NCBI GenBank assembly: GCA_008931825.1
Contig: QXVZ01031702.1
Coordinates: 1-24,523 of the forward strand
Length of the DNA stretch: 24,523 nt
DNA from: Phallusia fumigata
Taxonomy: Eukaryota; Chordata; Ascidiacea; Phlebobranchia; Ascidiidae
Reading direction: 5' to 3'
Part shown: positions 11,134-21,452 of the stretch, in pieces
Numbering within the stretch: position 1 is the first letter of the stretch
Layout: every line of letters starts with the position of its first letter
Notes under the pieces: generated by a model
What the model was told of the DNA's origin: nothing
Database searches by the model: none
Seen by the model: only the letters and a program-made list of their open reading frames with translations
Made by a program: the position numbers and the translations under genes

Positions 11134-11228
11134 CAAGCCAGTACTTCTATGTAAAACCTTTTTTTGTGTTTCGACAAACGCTGTTTTCTTCATCAGGAAA
11201 CGTAGAAAGTTTTACACAAGTACTGTCC
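11134..11228 (-). repeat. Foldback element with a hammerhead-like core
   Basis: Arms AGTACTTCTATGTAAAAC and GTTTTACACAAGTACT are inverted copies around a centre that on the minus strand reads CUGAUGA, AGAAAACAGCG, UUUGUC, GAAAC. Helix III of the hammerhead is not preserved. It lies in intron 2. Confidence 0.55.
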
Positions 11229-11321
11229 AAATATTGTCCAATAACTAAGCTAATTGCACAGTTACATCACTGGTTCTTATTGCTATACACGTTCGCTCTA
11301 TAAAAGTTTGTTTTTACGTAG

Positions 11322-11513
11322 GATGTGGCGATGGAAGCAGTAAACAAAGATTGCCTCAGTGAAAATGAGTTGAAACTGATGACGGTGCAAGCCCGATTTC
11401 CCAACGATGACCTTCGACTGTTTGGAGGTTATTCGCTGTCTGGGGACTTACCCAACTTCGACCGGTCGAGTTTTGATGGTATCAGCAACGGGGAATCACC
11501 CAAAACCGGACAG
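11322..11513 (+). CDS. Exon 3 of the same gene
   Basis: The exon has 64 codons and is phase 0 at both ends. The acceptor is TTTTTACGTAG ending at 11321; the donor is CAG followed by GTGAGAG. The peptide begins DVAMEAVNKDCLSENELK and ends SPKTGQ. The first 30 residues are polar with regular hydrophobic positions (ELKLMTVQARF), so a short helix is plausible. The second half (LFGGYSLSGDLPNFDRSSF) is Gly/Ser/Asp-rich with an aromatic every few residues, like a linear-motif region. Codon third positions are more GC-rich than the surrounding intron. It lies after a 2775-bp intron. Open reading continues to 11549, but the strong donor, matching phase and drop in composition place the border at 11513. 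I recognise no family. Confidence 0.65.
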
Positions 11514-11651
11514 GTGAGAGGGATTTTGTCAAGAATGATCCCCGAATAAGAAACGAGTTTGCACGTGACTTGGTTGAGTCGGTAATTTCTGATTTTTGAT
11601 GCAATTTCGAATCTAGTTTGTCCTGTCAACTAAGTATTAGATTCGTTTAGA

Positions 11652-11843
11652 GTCATGGATCCTAAACTGTAGGTCGTTTTAATTTTCCAAGGGCGTCGCA
11701 CATAATTCCGTTTTGTAGATAAACTGTTTTTGTATCGATAATGCAGCTTTTATAATAAGCGCCTTTTCTAAATTCTTAACGCTGGTGCGTCGAAAATCTT
11801 TTCCAAAGGTGTCGCATATTCGAATAGTTAAAAGTTGTTGTGA
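11652..11843 (-). mobile_element. Repeat family D, copy 2 (non-autonomous hAT-like)
   Basis: Read on the minus strand, it begins with ATGCGACACCTTTGGAAAAG and the CGACGCACCAGCG block, passes the GCGACGCCCTTGGAAAATT block, and ends in TTTAGGATCCATG. The order is the same as in copies 1 and 3. It lies inside intron 3. The ends are decayed. Confidence 0.55.
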
Positions 11844-12521
11844 AATTTGGGATAATGGAAATGTCGATTAGAAATCAGCAAGAACACGTTTGCTACTTTT
11901 CATTGCGTAGCTAGACATTTCATTTTTAAAGCTTGCTTGAATGGGAAATCGTAATACGCGCAAATGTATCCCTCGCACATATATTACAATGCACAACAGA
12001 CAATTCATCCCTCGTGCAAACAAACCCAACAATAGCGGATACAGCGTAAGACTCAACAGCCCGCCCAGCTTAGAGCATTGTGTTGTTGTGTAGTTGATAC
12101 AAACAACAACCGACTCCACATGCAATAGCTGACTGACGCCCAAACGGAACTAGCAAGCTGTTATAGTAAACATTTGCCTGCCGCTGTGCTGTTATGGCGC
12201 AGTAGGTGGATCAGCTTTAATGACGTGTTGCTTCGACGCCTCACGGATGTTGACTTGTGGGTTTGTTAAGGTTTTCATACCTCACAGCTTGTAGCTGATG
12301 ACCTGACTGAAACTCGGTAATAACTTAACGGTTTTTATCTCTTTTGTGTAACTGGGCTTCACTCTGACCAACTGTTTAAGTTCTTTGGTGAATCTTTTAC
12401 AGCGCCCAGTCGTGTGCTGCAGTACATATTATATTTAGAACACTAACCACGGTTTATAACTCTTGTCAAAATACTGCAGGCCCAAATTGTGATTATAGCG
12501 TGTCTGGCGCAAACCTTATCA

Positions 12522-12571
12522 CTGGTGATGGCATGAGTGATTGCCGAAACGTTTAATTATCAAAGCATGTC
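12522..12571 (+). ncRNA. Hammerhead-like motif
   Basis: CUGGUGA (one change), helix II GGCA/UGCC with loop UGAGUGAU, GAAAC, helix III ACGU/AUGU, then GUC, the favoured cleavage triplet. Helix II differs in sequence from other copies yet stays paired. No helix I is evident. Confidence 0.35.
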
Positions 12572-12573
12572 GC

Positions 12574-12598
12574 TTTTCTACACTATTTGTGTAGAAAA
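12574..12598 (+). repeat. Perfect hairpin, 10-bp stem
   Basis: TTTTCTACAC and GTGTAGAAAA flank a TATTT loop. It starts three bases after the hammerhead-like motif ends. Confidence 0.7.
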
Positions 12599-12785
12599 AT
12601 TTTTAACAAAAAATGCTACATTTTTATTTAACAAAGCATTCGCACAGGAATATGTTGCATAAAAATTAAGTCCCGATAAATTAATTTGCAAACTTTTTTC
12701 TGCACAAAGTTGGTACAATCCAGTTTGCTGCAACAGTGAAACGATTGTTGGCCAAGTTTACATACCTTCTTTCGCTTTTGCGCAG

Positions 12786-12890
12786 AAACCGCTGAACGCT
12801 CATGGAATAAACACGTCACCAAAAAACAAAAACTTTCTTCAGCGCCCACTTGCGGCAGACGGGGTCGTCGTTCTTTCGCCACTACTACAG
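12786..12890 (+). CDS. Exon 4 of the same gene (short, 35 codons)
   Basis: This exon is bordered by a pyrimidine-rich acceptor (TTCTTTCGCTTTTGCGCAG, ending at 12785) and a strong donor (CAG followed by GTGAGAAG). It keeps phase 0 at both ends, as do the three exons before it. The peptide begins KPLNAHGINTSPKNK and ends VVVLSPLLQ, again with SP dipeptides (TSP, LSP). There is an in-frame stop in the intron upstream, so only splicing joins it to exon 3. Its short length makes it easy to miss, and the opposite strand is also open here, which I take as a shadow. Cumulative coding length after this exon is 202 codons. The strong donor says that the transcript continues downstream. Confidence 0.55.
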
Positions 12891-12945
12891 GTGAGAAGAA
12901 AACTTAATTACAGCTGAAAGAGTCCGATAGTTGCTGTTGTTTCAG

Positions 12946-12975
12946 GGACTAAAAGACAGTTTAAACTTGTATTAA
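12946..12975 (+). CDS. Possible terminal exon (nine residues and stop)
   Basis: A good acceptor (TTGCTGTTGTTTCAG) ends at 12945, only 55 bp after the exon 4 donor. Reading on in phase 0 gives GLKDSLNLY and then TAA at 12973-12975. A degenerate hAT-like repeat starts at once after the stop, so the 3' untranslated region would be repeat-derived. A 55-bp intron is short but within the range known for compact animal genomes. The call is weak because a short chance run to a stop after an acceptor is expected often. The real next exon may lie further downstream, and I found no better candidate. Confidence 0.25.
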   Translation, partial: GLKDSLNLY

Positions 12976-13208
12976 CCCAAACGGGGAAGTATTTCTCCAC
13001 AGAGAGGAATCTTATAAGTTAAGGGAAGGAATTTCCAATAGAGTTGGGTTATTCATGATAAGTGTAGTATTTCTTTTTAGGTAGACCAGTGGTTCCGAAC
13101 CTTTTAATATTACTATATTACATATCACTTCTTGTATAGTAGGGGAGGAATGAAAAGTTCCAAAATAAGCAAAAGGGGGAATGAATCAAAAAAGGTTGGG
13201 AACCACTG
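12976..13208 (+). mobile_element. Repeat family A, copy 2 (hAT-like, non-autonomous)
   Basis: This is a relative of the copy at 1575. The inner 122 bp (13087-13208) is bounded by CAGTGGTTCCGAACCTTTT and AAAAGGTTGGGAACCACTG, a near-perfect inverted pair of the hAT type. The outer left part starts abruptly in CCCAAACGGGG. It follows directly after the possible last stop codon of the spliced gene. No clear 8-bp target duplication. Confidence 0.7.
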
Positions 13209-14110
13209 CCCTAACCTGTTGTTTGGTCAGAAGCAGGGCAGTCTTGAGGCTTTTTCTTTCAGTTTTTTGTTTTATCTGTAAGTTAATGACAAGTTTGGGC
13301 CAGCAAAACTAATAACAGAGACTCCAGTTCTCTTTACAAGTATCTGAAAACGGGGCATTTGGGCTGTAATTGACAAATTGAACAGAATTTTGTAAAACAG
13401 ACTCAATTGCAAAACACAATGGAACAACGGCCATGGAAACGGTCGTTCTTCTATATTTTCTCCATTCGCTCGACCACCAACCCATTGCAAGTCAATCTCG
13501 GAGTAAACTTTCTATTCATTCCACCCATCTCGGGCGTCAGATGATTAAGTGTTTGCACGAGGATCAAGTGAAATGGCCCGTGCCAAACCACCTTCAGTAA
13601 TCCGGTGGTGAAGGGGGGTTTAAGGTTTTTCCACCATCTAAAGTTTCTTTCCGCAGTTTCGAGTCGGGTTTGCTAGGGAGGGTTTACCTTGGCATTTTGG
13701 TTAAGCTTTTGGTGAGCAGCAGAGATTTTGTTGCTAGGCTCAGGACTGGTTGAGGGGGTGGTTGCTTAGAGCGAGGTAACCTTTGCATTAGTGCCGGGTG
13801 TCAAGGCTTTGCTTCGTGTGTACGGAGATATTACTTTCCAAGTTGCCTTGAAGCTTCGGTTTTATTTACTGTGTTGCAACACATCGGGCGAAACTTTACG
13901 TTGCGCAATTGAAGGAAAGGCTGCAAGTTGGTTTACCTTATTACGAAAAGCAAACTGTAAATTTGCATAAAAGTTATGCTGTCTATTCCAATAACGTTGA
14001 CGTTGATACTTGTGTAAGAGCATAGACTTGGGGCAGAAATAGTTCAGACAAAAGAGTTTTACGGACAATAAGAAGTTTCTCAGGATTAAATAACCCTAGT
14101 AAATAAACCC

Positions 14111-14212
14111 TTGAGTTTCTCTGATTTAAGTAGAATTTAGTTGGCTTGGTAAAGTATGGTAGCGACAAAAATTGCACTCAATCAATCAATAAGCCGAGAA
14201 TAGCTGCGCAAC
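14111..14212 (+). repeat. Repeat family E, copy 2
   Basis: Blocks GGCTTGGTAAAG, TAGCGACAAAAATTGCACT, AAGCCGAGAATAGCTGCGC match the copy in intron 1. No coding capacity. Confidence 0.6.
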
Positions 14213-14950
14213 TTTAGTATTTAGTGCAAAATTAATGGTTAAACATGTTGCACTTCATGTCTAAAAGTCGATCATAACACTGCAACAGTTGAGACTCAAC
14301 ACAAGACAGGGGTAAAACGATAAGCCCAAACCGCCGTCCATCCATCAGCGAGCAACGAGACGAGATTTAAAAAGATCCCTGGCATTTGGGGCGGTCACGC
14401 TTGGTTGCACACCGTCGACACGCGCCTCGCCTCGTAAAAATGCAGCCGGACGAGGGAACGTAAACATCAAGTTCCTGCTCACAATATTAACTCCCCCCGT
14501 CGACTTTCTGTGTTCCAGTCTCATCTGTCGACTTCGGCTGTCGTTTGGAAGTCGTGTTTTAGTTGGGATTTAGTTTGAAAGCGTCCGCCCGCCCTTGTTG
14601 TGAATGATAGAACGTCGCGACAGCTTTGAAAGTGCGTTAGAAGTTGAAAGACAGATGACTTTGTGATAAGGGGGGTTAGCCTACTGTGGGTTTTTAGCTG
14701 AAGTTATATCCACGACTTGTCCTCGTTATCATATCTTAGTTGGTGTCTTGTACAAGGGATGCATTTTATGACAGGATAAAGTATTGTACTGTACTCAAAC
14801 GCTTTTAGAATTTTAAATCCGGTTCATTTTGTTCTTGCAATAGTTAATAAGATGTCATAGCGCAATGAAATAACTTTTTCCTGTAAAATTTTTGTTACTA
14901 ATTACACTTTTTAAAACAAAAAAATCGCGTTTAGATTCGAATACTTTAAG

Positions 14951-14973
14951 TTTCAATTCTGTGGGAATTGAAA
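14951..14973. repeat. Perfect 9-bp hairpin
   Basis: TTTCAATTC and GAATTGAAA surround a TGTGG loop. Function unknown. Confidence 0.6.
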
Positions 14974-16488
14974 TGTTCTTTTATGCATCCCACACTGAGT
15001 TGTGTTGTCTTGCTTGAGAAGCAATTGCCGTTTCAATTAAAGTTTAAGTTTTTTTCGAAAATGACTAAAATAAGCCGACAATTTAATGTTCTTCTTACTC
15101 ACTAGTAAGTCGGGCGTGTGCGTTTGGTAATGAATTTAAAACTGGCGTTTTAATTTTAACGGTTGACGTTGTAACTATTGATATAATGACCAAGACTGTG
15201 ACTTCACGGAACAAGTCTATAAAACAAGTGGGCCTATAAACCCGACCTATTGATTGGCATTTGCCCGTAGCATAGCAACCTTGTTCTCCGTTCAGCAGTT
15301 CCCCTTTCACTGAACGAAAAACGTTGCCAACACAATTTTGCGGTCGTGTCAAGCTTGATGTTAGGCAAGACGGTGCCGATAACTTGACGTGTTGACCCGA
15401 GGGCGAAGTCTATGAGTGTATGTGTCAGTTTAGTTACTTTGATTGGTGACGTTGTCTGGTTATATTAAAGTAACAGATGTTGTAGATAATGTAACCATAA
15501 AACATTGAAATTGGAATGTTTGTGATTTTGATTTGGACGTATTTGTCTGGTTAGTTAGTTATTAAGTTTTTGGTCGTAACCCTGTGAAATATGTTTATGA
15601 AACGGATACCTTTAAGTATTTATAATTAATAACTGAAACATTGAATTAAAAAAATTCTTTTTAATGAGTAAAATTTCAAAGGCTTGTTGGTGTAAAGAAC
15701 TTTATTAACAAAGCTGAATTGGCGATTATGAAACCATCCCTGCGAATAAAATCTAACGAAATGACGTAATATTCTCATTTTGTGACGTATGTCATTTGCG
15801 ACACTTGCAAAAGCAGCAACCTTTTTGTTCATTATTTGAAACCAATGTTCGCTTACAGGCAGAACAAAAGTTTTTCTAGTATTTCTCGCTCAAAATATAT
15901 TTCAGGTGAATTTACCAGCTGTCTGATAAAGTGGTGATTTCGATCGGTCAAGTTTACGGGGCAGGAACAATTTGCGTTGAACGTTTTGTGCAATTTCGCG
16001 GCCCGTCGATCGTCCTTTCCTGCCTAGTTTCAGGCCTGAGGGGGCGTTTCGCATTCCTCTGCTACTTAACTAGAGATTCTGAGACCGCCTAAAGTTCACA
16101 CAAAATTTTGCAAATACTTGTGTAAATTATCGCTAAAGTTTCTGCCGTTTTCATGTTAATATAACTCAAGAATAACATTAATGTCACTGGATCTTGCAAT
16201 TAATTTTCGTTTTGTAAAATTAATCAGTCAATAGTTTGTTTTCTGCTGACTTAACGTTCGAAAAAATTTGGTGATTGTGTGTCAGTGCGGCATCGAATGA
16301 TCACTAGGGTTTAACAGTTGAAACATTCAAGTGAATTATGTTTCTTATATATCAGATATTTTCGATGAGATCTTATGCAACCGCATCAAGATGTGCCGGC
16401 TGGCTTAAAAAAATTCTTCGGGTAGCTGTGTAGGTTGTCAGACCAACTGAGCCAAACTTACATGAAACNGCCAGGAGATGAGTCTGCA

Positions 16489-16534
16489 CTGATGATGACA
16501 ACAGCCATTGTTCAAACGTTTACATTACGATATA
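16489..16534 (+). ncRNA. Hammerhead-like motif (decayed)
   Basis: CUGAUGA is intact and helix II can form, but GAAAC is CAAAC and helix III is broken. A single N lies 20 bp upstream (16469). Confidence 0.25.
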
Positions 16535-17739
16535 AGCTTTGATAGTTAAGTTTTAATTAAAGTTACACTGTAAGTTCGTGTCTTGTGTTGAAGGTTGCAG
16601 ACAGCCGACTTGATCAATGTTTCGGTTTGAACTGTTTCTTCTGTTACCCGAGTTTTTTGAGGTATTTTTTGCATTTATGTCGCAAAAAATAAGTTTTTGT
16701 GTATTAAGTGGTTTGCTACTTTCAAAAACGTACAACTTCGTGATGTACGTTGTCATGATTTTGTGAGTTGTTAACCTTTCATGATTTTTTTGACATCCGA
16801 CCATCTTTTGTCACGTTCTATCAAAGCAAGTAGTTAATAATATATGCAAATACAGCTTTGCGCTGCAACAGGAAAGGTGAACAATTGTAGATAGGAGGAT
16901 ATTGAACAAAAAATTATGGTTTTTAATAGAAATGCGTTAAATGCAGGGGCTTGTCGCATGGTGCATCGAATAGGATTAAACAATTTGTGTATGTATCTTT
17001 CTGCTGTTGAGCCCTCTGACAGGAGAATGCTTTGTATACAAGGGAATTTTGTTAGCACTATACAAAGTTAAACCTTTGAAATATAATTTTATTGCCTGAC
17101 CTTGTACACCAAGATTAGGAATAATATAGTTCACTAAAAAAACATTGCCAGTATCTTAATCGAGTACAAGTTTTATCAGTTAATAATCTATATTTAACGT
17201 TCTTTAATGCCTTATTATAATCGCCTGAACGCACAATTAAATATGGATTGCACAGTTAATATTGCGGCATGGTGCAGGCGCAACATAATCCTTTTAGAGA
17301 AGGTAACGCCCCCTCGCTATTCTTTGCTTTGGCGACCCAGGCAATTGTTCCAATTACCTTCCTGCACTTTGCAAGCCCAACAACATAACCCACATCCCTG
17401 TATCAACTGTTTACATGCGACAGAATCAGTTGTCTCTGCTTAAGTGAGCGCGCGCGTATAAGCCCATGCAAAGAGGATTTGTTTATTTTCGCGACCCACT
17501 TAGTAGAGAGATGTTGGTTTAACTCTTTTGACGTTGAAAGCAGTGTGGGCACAGATGTGGCTTGTGGCTTAAGTGGCCTGTTTGGCAGCGGTAGGATTGA
17601 CATATTTCGGTATATTGGTTGTTTATAAGGCCTCAAATATTTTATAAGGAAACAGAAATCGTGAAAAGATTTGCATTGGCTCAATCATGTGGCTAAAAAT
17701 TACATACCAAATGGCTTGAAAATTTGGGAACTTTTAGTC

Positions 17740-18027
17740 CAATGGTTTTGACCGTGGGCCCATGGAGCCCCAGGGGTCCACAGAAGGGTTTCGGGGGTCC
17801 ATGAGTTTTGCATGAATAACATGAAAGCAACACAGCGAATTAAAATATCCGCTGTTGTGGTTTAACTTGCAAAAGGCGACTAATCGAGCGCTACTCTATA
17901 AACCAGGCTACAGGAAATCACAAGACCTGACTGGTAACATTAATAATTGATTTTATCAAAGATAGCCCCAGCTTTTTGCCAAATCGTCGAAAAGATTTCA
18001 GGACACTAAAAAGATTGGGAACCACTG
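17740..18027 (+). mobile_element. hAT-like non-autonomous element (about 288 bp)
   Basis: The left end CAATGGTTTTGACCGTGGG and right end AAAAAGATTGGGAACCACTG form a decayed inverted pair of the same terminus as family A. The interior begins with a GC-rich block of GGGTCCA repeats. No transposase. Confidence 0.6.
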
Positions 18028-20691
18028 ACCCTGGTTAAAATGTTTGAAAGCGTACAACACACATCGTCAAACTACTGTGACGCAACTTTTCATTAACTAC
18101 ATCGACCTTTTTCCCACGACCGTTTCATTAAGAAACACCGCATGTAACTGAAAGTGGTGGCGGGAATGATCTCTACATAAGCAGGGTTCAACCTGGTTCA
18201 TTCTACTTTACAGAAGTTGTTTTTCTGTTTCACTTGGAGCGTGCTGGTGTGAGCTTCTGTGCGCAGGTGTTTGTTAGTTTCTTTCGCTTGTATGGAATTG
18301 TAGGTCCACCTGTTTCAAGTGTTGTTATCGAATGGTAGTCGACTGGTTTTTAGTTCATTTTTTATGGGATTTGGATTCGTTTTGATAGCACAATACGTGT
18401 TTGCTGCAAGATTGTTGTGGTAATGCGGCACAATAGGCAGGAAACAGCTGCAAAATCGATGCGGTTCAGGAATTTTTTGATGATAGAATCAGATGAGGTT
18501 TACAAACCCTGTGTGCGCAGTGCGCTATTTACTTTTCTTTAGATGAACTTAACAAACTTTCCGCAGTTTAAGGAATGACAATGTGGACGTATTGTGCAGT
18601 AATATGTATACTATGAATGAAACTGTGTGAACAGATCCTGCAATTATAGAATAATTCAGATTAACGCGAGATGCACTTTACTTAGTTTAATGACACATTC
18701 GAATTTGCGTTGACAATTGGTTACCGTAAGTAACAAGTATTGACGTCAATAAACAGGAATGATTAGACTTAAATTCGCTTCATGTAATCCTCAATACATT
18801 GTTGGTGAGCCGTCCTCGAAACTATTTAACCAGATTAACAAAGGTGGAAAAGCGATGTCAATGTACCGCAGTGCAATATCATTAAAATCAAAATAGTCAG
18901 TGGCAACCAATAAGTTGAACAAGGGAAAAATTTCGAAGTAAAACCAAATGACGATTTTTAATGTGAGAGCCATGAATTAAGTTATCATTGTTGTCTAATT
19001 GGTTTGCACCAACCAAAACTCTAAAGTTTTTGTCAACTGAAATTATTGATAAACATTTTCTGTAAAGAATCGAAACCCTCAGAGTGTCTGGAACGATTGT
19101 GGCGCATTACACAGTTTGTAAACGTTTTTTCAGGTCAAAAATTTCGTAAATTTGTGAAAAAGGGGCAGCGTTGTTAACTTGGATGGAGCTTGTTGTAAGC
19201 TTGGCCAATCAGATTGAGTTCCATTGAAACAGCGAGCGATGGCGATCGCGCAACCGTTCCATGTGCGGCCGAGTGATTGACAGGCCTTATGTCATACGGG
19301 CAAAGCAATATCTCTTAACGTTTGCGTATGCCAAGATATTTGATAATATCGAGAACGTTTTTGGCATTCAACAACTCGCCATCGTTCCACGGTCACGCTA
19401 AAGGTTTTTAAACGCTCGCTCCAGCGCTATTGTGTGGTTATAATTAAGATTGCGCTGTAGAAGACTCTTTAGCATGTGCAACCAAGCGTAGTGTGGAATG
19501 TAAACGCCAACTCATGGGCTGTTTTGTACGTTAGCGTCTGGTGGTGGGCAAAGTTTTTGTCATGCAAACTTATAAACCGTATGGAACGGTGATGTTACAT
19601 TCCAGGGTTAGCTAAACTTACTTTCCGCTGAAGCCGCATAAAAATTTGAAAAATACTCCAACAAAAAACCTGTTACTGCCGGCAATCGCTCTTGTAATCG
19701 TCAGTGCATTTTACAATACAGTGTATGGGTTCACTTTTTACAAGTTCACTGGCAGTTATGTTTTTTACTAAGCTACTCTCAACGTATTTTGTGAATACAT
19801 TTACAGAACACTATTGTCAAACAGTACAACCATGGTTTGGCCCCTAGTAAATATCACAAGCTTCACTATTGTGTTTAAGTTTTTATTGAATACAGTACTT
19901 CGGGCGATACCAGAGATGCATAGCAGCGCCAGAAATACGAAGTTTTGTCGCGTTTTGGTTTCAATTCTTTCATTTCTAGCGAACGTCCAGCGATCTTCCA
20001 TTTACATGAATAATGTCCAGCAATCGCGATGCTCTTTGATCGTCGCGACGTTCCAACGCGATTTATTCCACTGTCCTTTGTGATGACAACGGGCCTCCGC
20101 GGGCCCCCATCACCGACGCCAGGGCCAGATAGGACAGTTGACCCCAGTTTTGTTAGCATAGCCGGGTCGCATGCTCACACAAATAACTTTGCTCGCCCAC
20201 AAAGGAAATTCGCGGTTCCCAGCGGGTAACGTTACAGGGGATTCCCCTCGTTGGCGCGTTCTCGCGATGTTGTTTTGTTTACATCCACGCTTGAAGCGGG
20301 TTTACGAGCGAGCTTCGAGAAGCATATCTTACGCGCAGTTCTGTATATACGAGTAGGGCTAAATGAAGAAATTTTTAGACATTTTAAACCACGAAAAAAC
20401 TTGAATTTACGAAATTATCGCAGAACAGCATGGTTTACAAATAACTCATTCTTAGCTCTTATCAAAAAAGATATGTCTGTATATTTGCCCCAAAAATGTG
20501 GGTATCTTATTCAAATAGAACGACTTAAGAAATAGAATATACGTAAAACAGAATGAGAATTGAAGCATATAAAGTGCTAACTGGAAAGGCGGAAGTGGAG
20601 GAGTTTGTTTGAAAAACTTAATAACGTGTGATCAGGGCTTCGTGAATTGTTGTGCAGACGATGATTGTGGTGTCTGAGTGTCAACATTGCA
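18028..20691. other. No firm gene; two GC-richer islands
   Basis: At about 19195-19440 there is a CCAAT box and several GCGATGG/CCATCG strings in inverted order. At about 20030-20240 there is a GC-rich stretch open in several frames on both strands, followed by an open frame to 20535 (ending LIQIERLKK). Neither shows consistent splice borders or a motif I recognise; a decayed repeat or pseudogene is possible. Confidence 0.35.
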
Positions 20692-20913
20692 ACGTCCGCT
20701 ATCTCCAGTTTGCCACCTGTCATGAGTATTTGTTTAGGCCTAAACAAATCACAGTGATTTAATAGCTCGCTTCTCCGCTGCCTCGCGTGTTGTTACAAGA
20801 ATCGACGCACTGTTTTTTGTGTAAACGACCAGCTGGCTTTGTGACCAAGATGAGGACAGGGTAAGGGAGTTTTTGATTTAGCCTCTTTTTTGAAACAAAT
20901 ACAGTCATAAAAG
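20692..20913 (+). repeat. First copy of a perfect 222-bp tandem duplication
   Basis: The first copy ends in CAGTCATAAAAG and is followed by one N (20914) and an identical second copy. It contains a perfect 22-bp palindrome at 20728-20749 centred on TTTAGGCCTAAA. Confidence 0.9.
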
Positions 20914-20914
20914 N
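20914..20914. other. Single N (assembly join)
   Basis: One ambiguous base separates two identical 222-bp blocks. Two other single Ns are at 11089 and 16469, without flanking duplication. Confidence 0.9.
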
Positions 20915-21136
20915 ACGTCCGCTATCTCCAGTTTGCCACCTGTCATGAGTATTTGTTTAGGCCTAAACAAATCACAGTGATTTAATAGCTCGCTTCTCCG
21001 CTGCCTCGCGTGTTGTTACAAGAATCGACGCACTGTTTTTTGTGTAAACGACCAGCTGGCTTTGTGACCAAGATGAGGACAGGGTAAGGGAGTTTTTGAT
21101 TTAGCCTCTTTTTTGAAACAAATACAGTCATAAAAG
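20915..21136 (+). repeat. Second copy of the 222-bp tandem duplication
   Basis: I see no difference from the first copy. The exact identity and the single N at the join suggest an unmerged overlap between two contigs. It includes ATGAGGACAGG followed by GTAAGG, a start-then-donor string that I do not call as an exon. Confidence 0.9.
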
Positions 21137-21218
21137 CGAGGCAGCCGCTTGCAATGAATGCAAATGTGTTTCAGTTTTGGTGAAAGCAAGACCTAATAGT
21201 TCATTTGGCACAAACTGC

Positions 21219-21305
21219 TGACGTCACTAGAGTATGTTCGGGTCCCAGATGACGTCACATAGATAATATCCCATTATGACGTTATTTATGTAGTTTGTGA
21301 CGTCA
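21219..21305. promoter_or_regulatory. Cluster of three TGACGTCA sites
   Basis: Full octamers at 21219, 21250 and 21298, with a TGACGTTA variant at 21277. It stands about 150 bp before an acceptor-like site and a start codon in good context, so it could be a promoter element. No TATA box is evident. Confidence 0.35.
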
Positions 21306-21452
21306 CACTGGAAATTTTAGCCGCAAAAGACTGAAGACTTATTTCAAAAGCTGTGAAATTGGTTTTGATGTTGTTTAACGTTGTATTTTGCCGCATCGCT
21401 TAACATCTGGCGTACAGAATTCGAAACGTTGTCCAACAGCTTTTTTTTGGCA

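Larger units (their letters stand above)
8547..11321 (+). other. Intron 2 (2775 bp)
   Basis: This runs from GTGAGC to the acceptor at 11321. It holds short direct repeats at 9146-9188 and 9436-9470, a single N at 11089, and a small foldback element at 11134-11228. The longest open frame of the window (10641-10976) lies here without splice-site or composition support. I see no gene. Confidence 0.5.
11514..12785 (+). other. Intron 3 (1272 bp)
   Basis: This runs from GTGAGAG to the acceptor at 12785. It contains a minus-strand copy of repeat family D (about 11652-11843), a hammerhead-like motif (12522-12571) and a perfect 10-bp hairpin right after it. No further exon is evident. Confidence 0.5.
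13209..17739. other. No firm gene; mixed non-coding sequence
   Basis: Contains repeat family E copy 2, a hairpin at 14951, a hammerhead-like copy at 16489 and an AATAAA at 14102. A GC-richer block at about 14290-14600 carries repeated GTCGAC strings but no sustained frame with splice borders. TGACGTA variants occur near 15763-15790. Confidence 0.4.

Noticed and set aside
12628-12882. Minus-strand open frame over exon 4
   Set aside because: The plus-strand exon has exact splice borders and matching phase, so the minus frame is a shadow.
13659-13709. Acceptor followed by a short frame (FESGLLGRVYLG) and a GTGAGC donor
   Set aside because: It looks like a kinase glycine loop at first glance, but it is not in phase with exon 4 and has no supporting neighbours.
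14516-14580. Alternative phase-0 terminal exon after TTTCTGTGTTCCAG
   Set aside because: It gives only a short tail before a stop, the same as chance acceptors elsewhere; it is further from exon 4 than the candidate at 12946.
17403-17684. Minus-strand 93-codon frame
   Set aside because: No splice borders, no motif, AT-rich codons throughout.
20850-20860. ATGAGGACAGG followed by GTAAGG as a tiny first coding exon
   Set aside because: It joins only to a frame that stops after about 20 codons, and the duplication around it is probably an assembly artefact.
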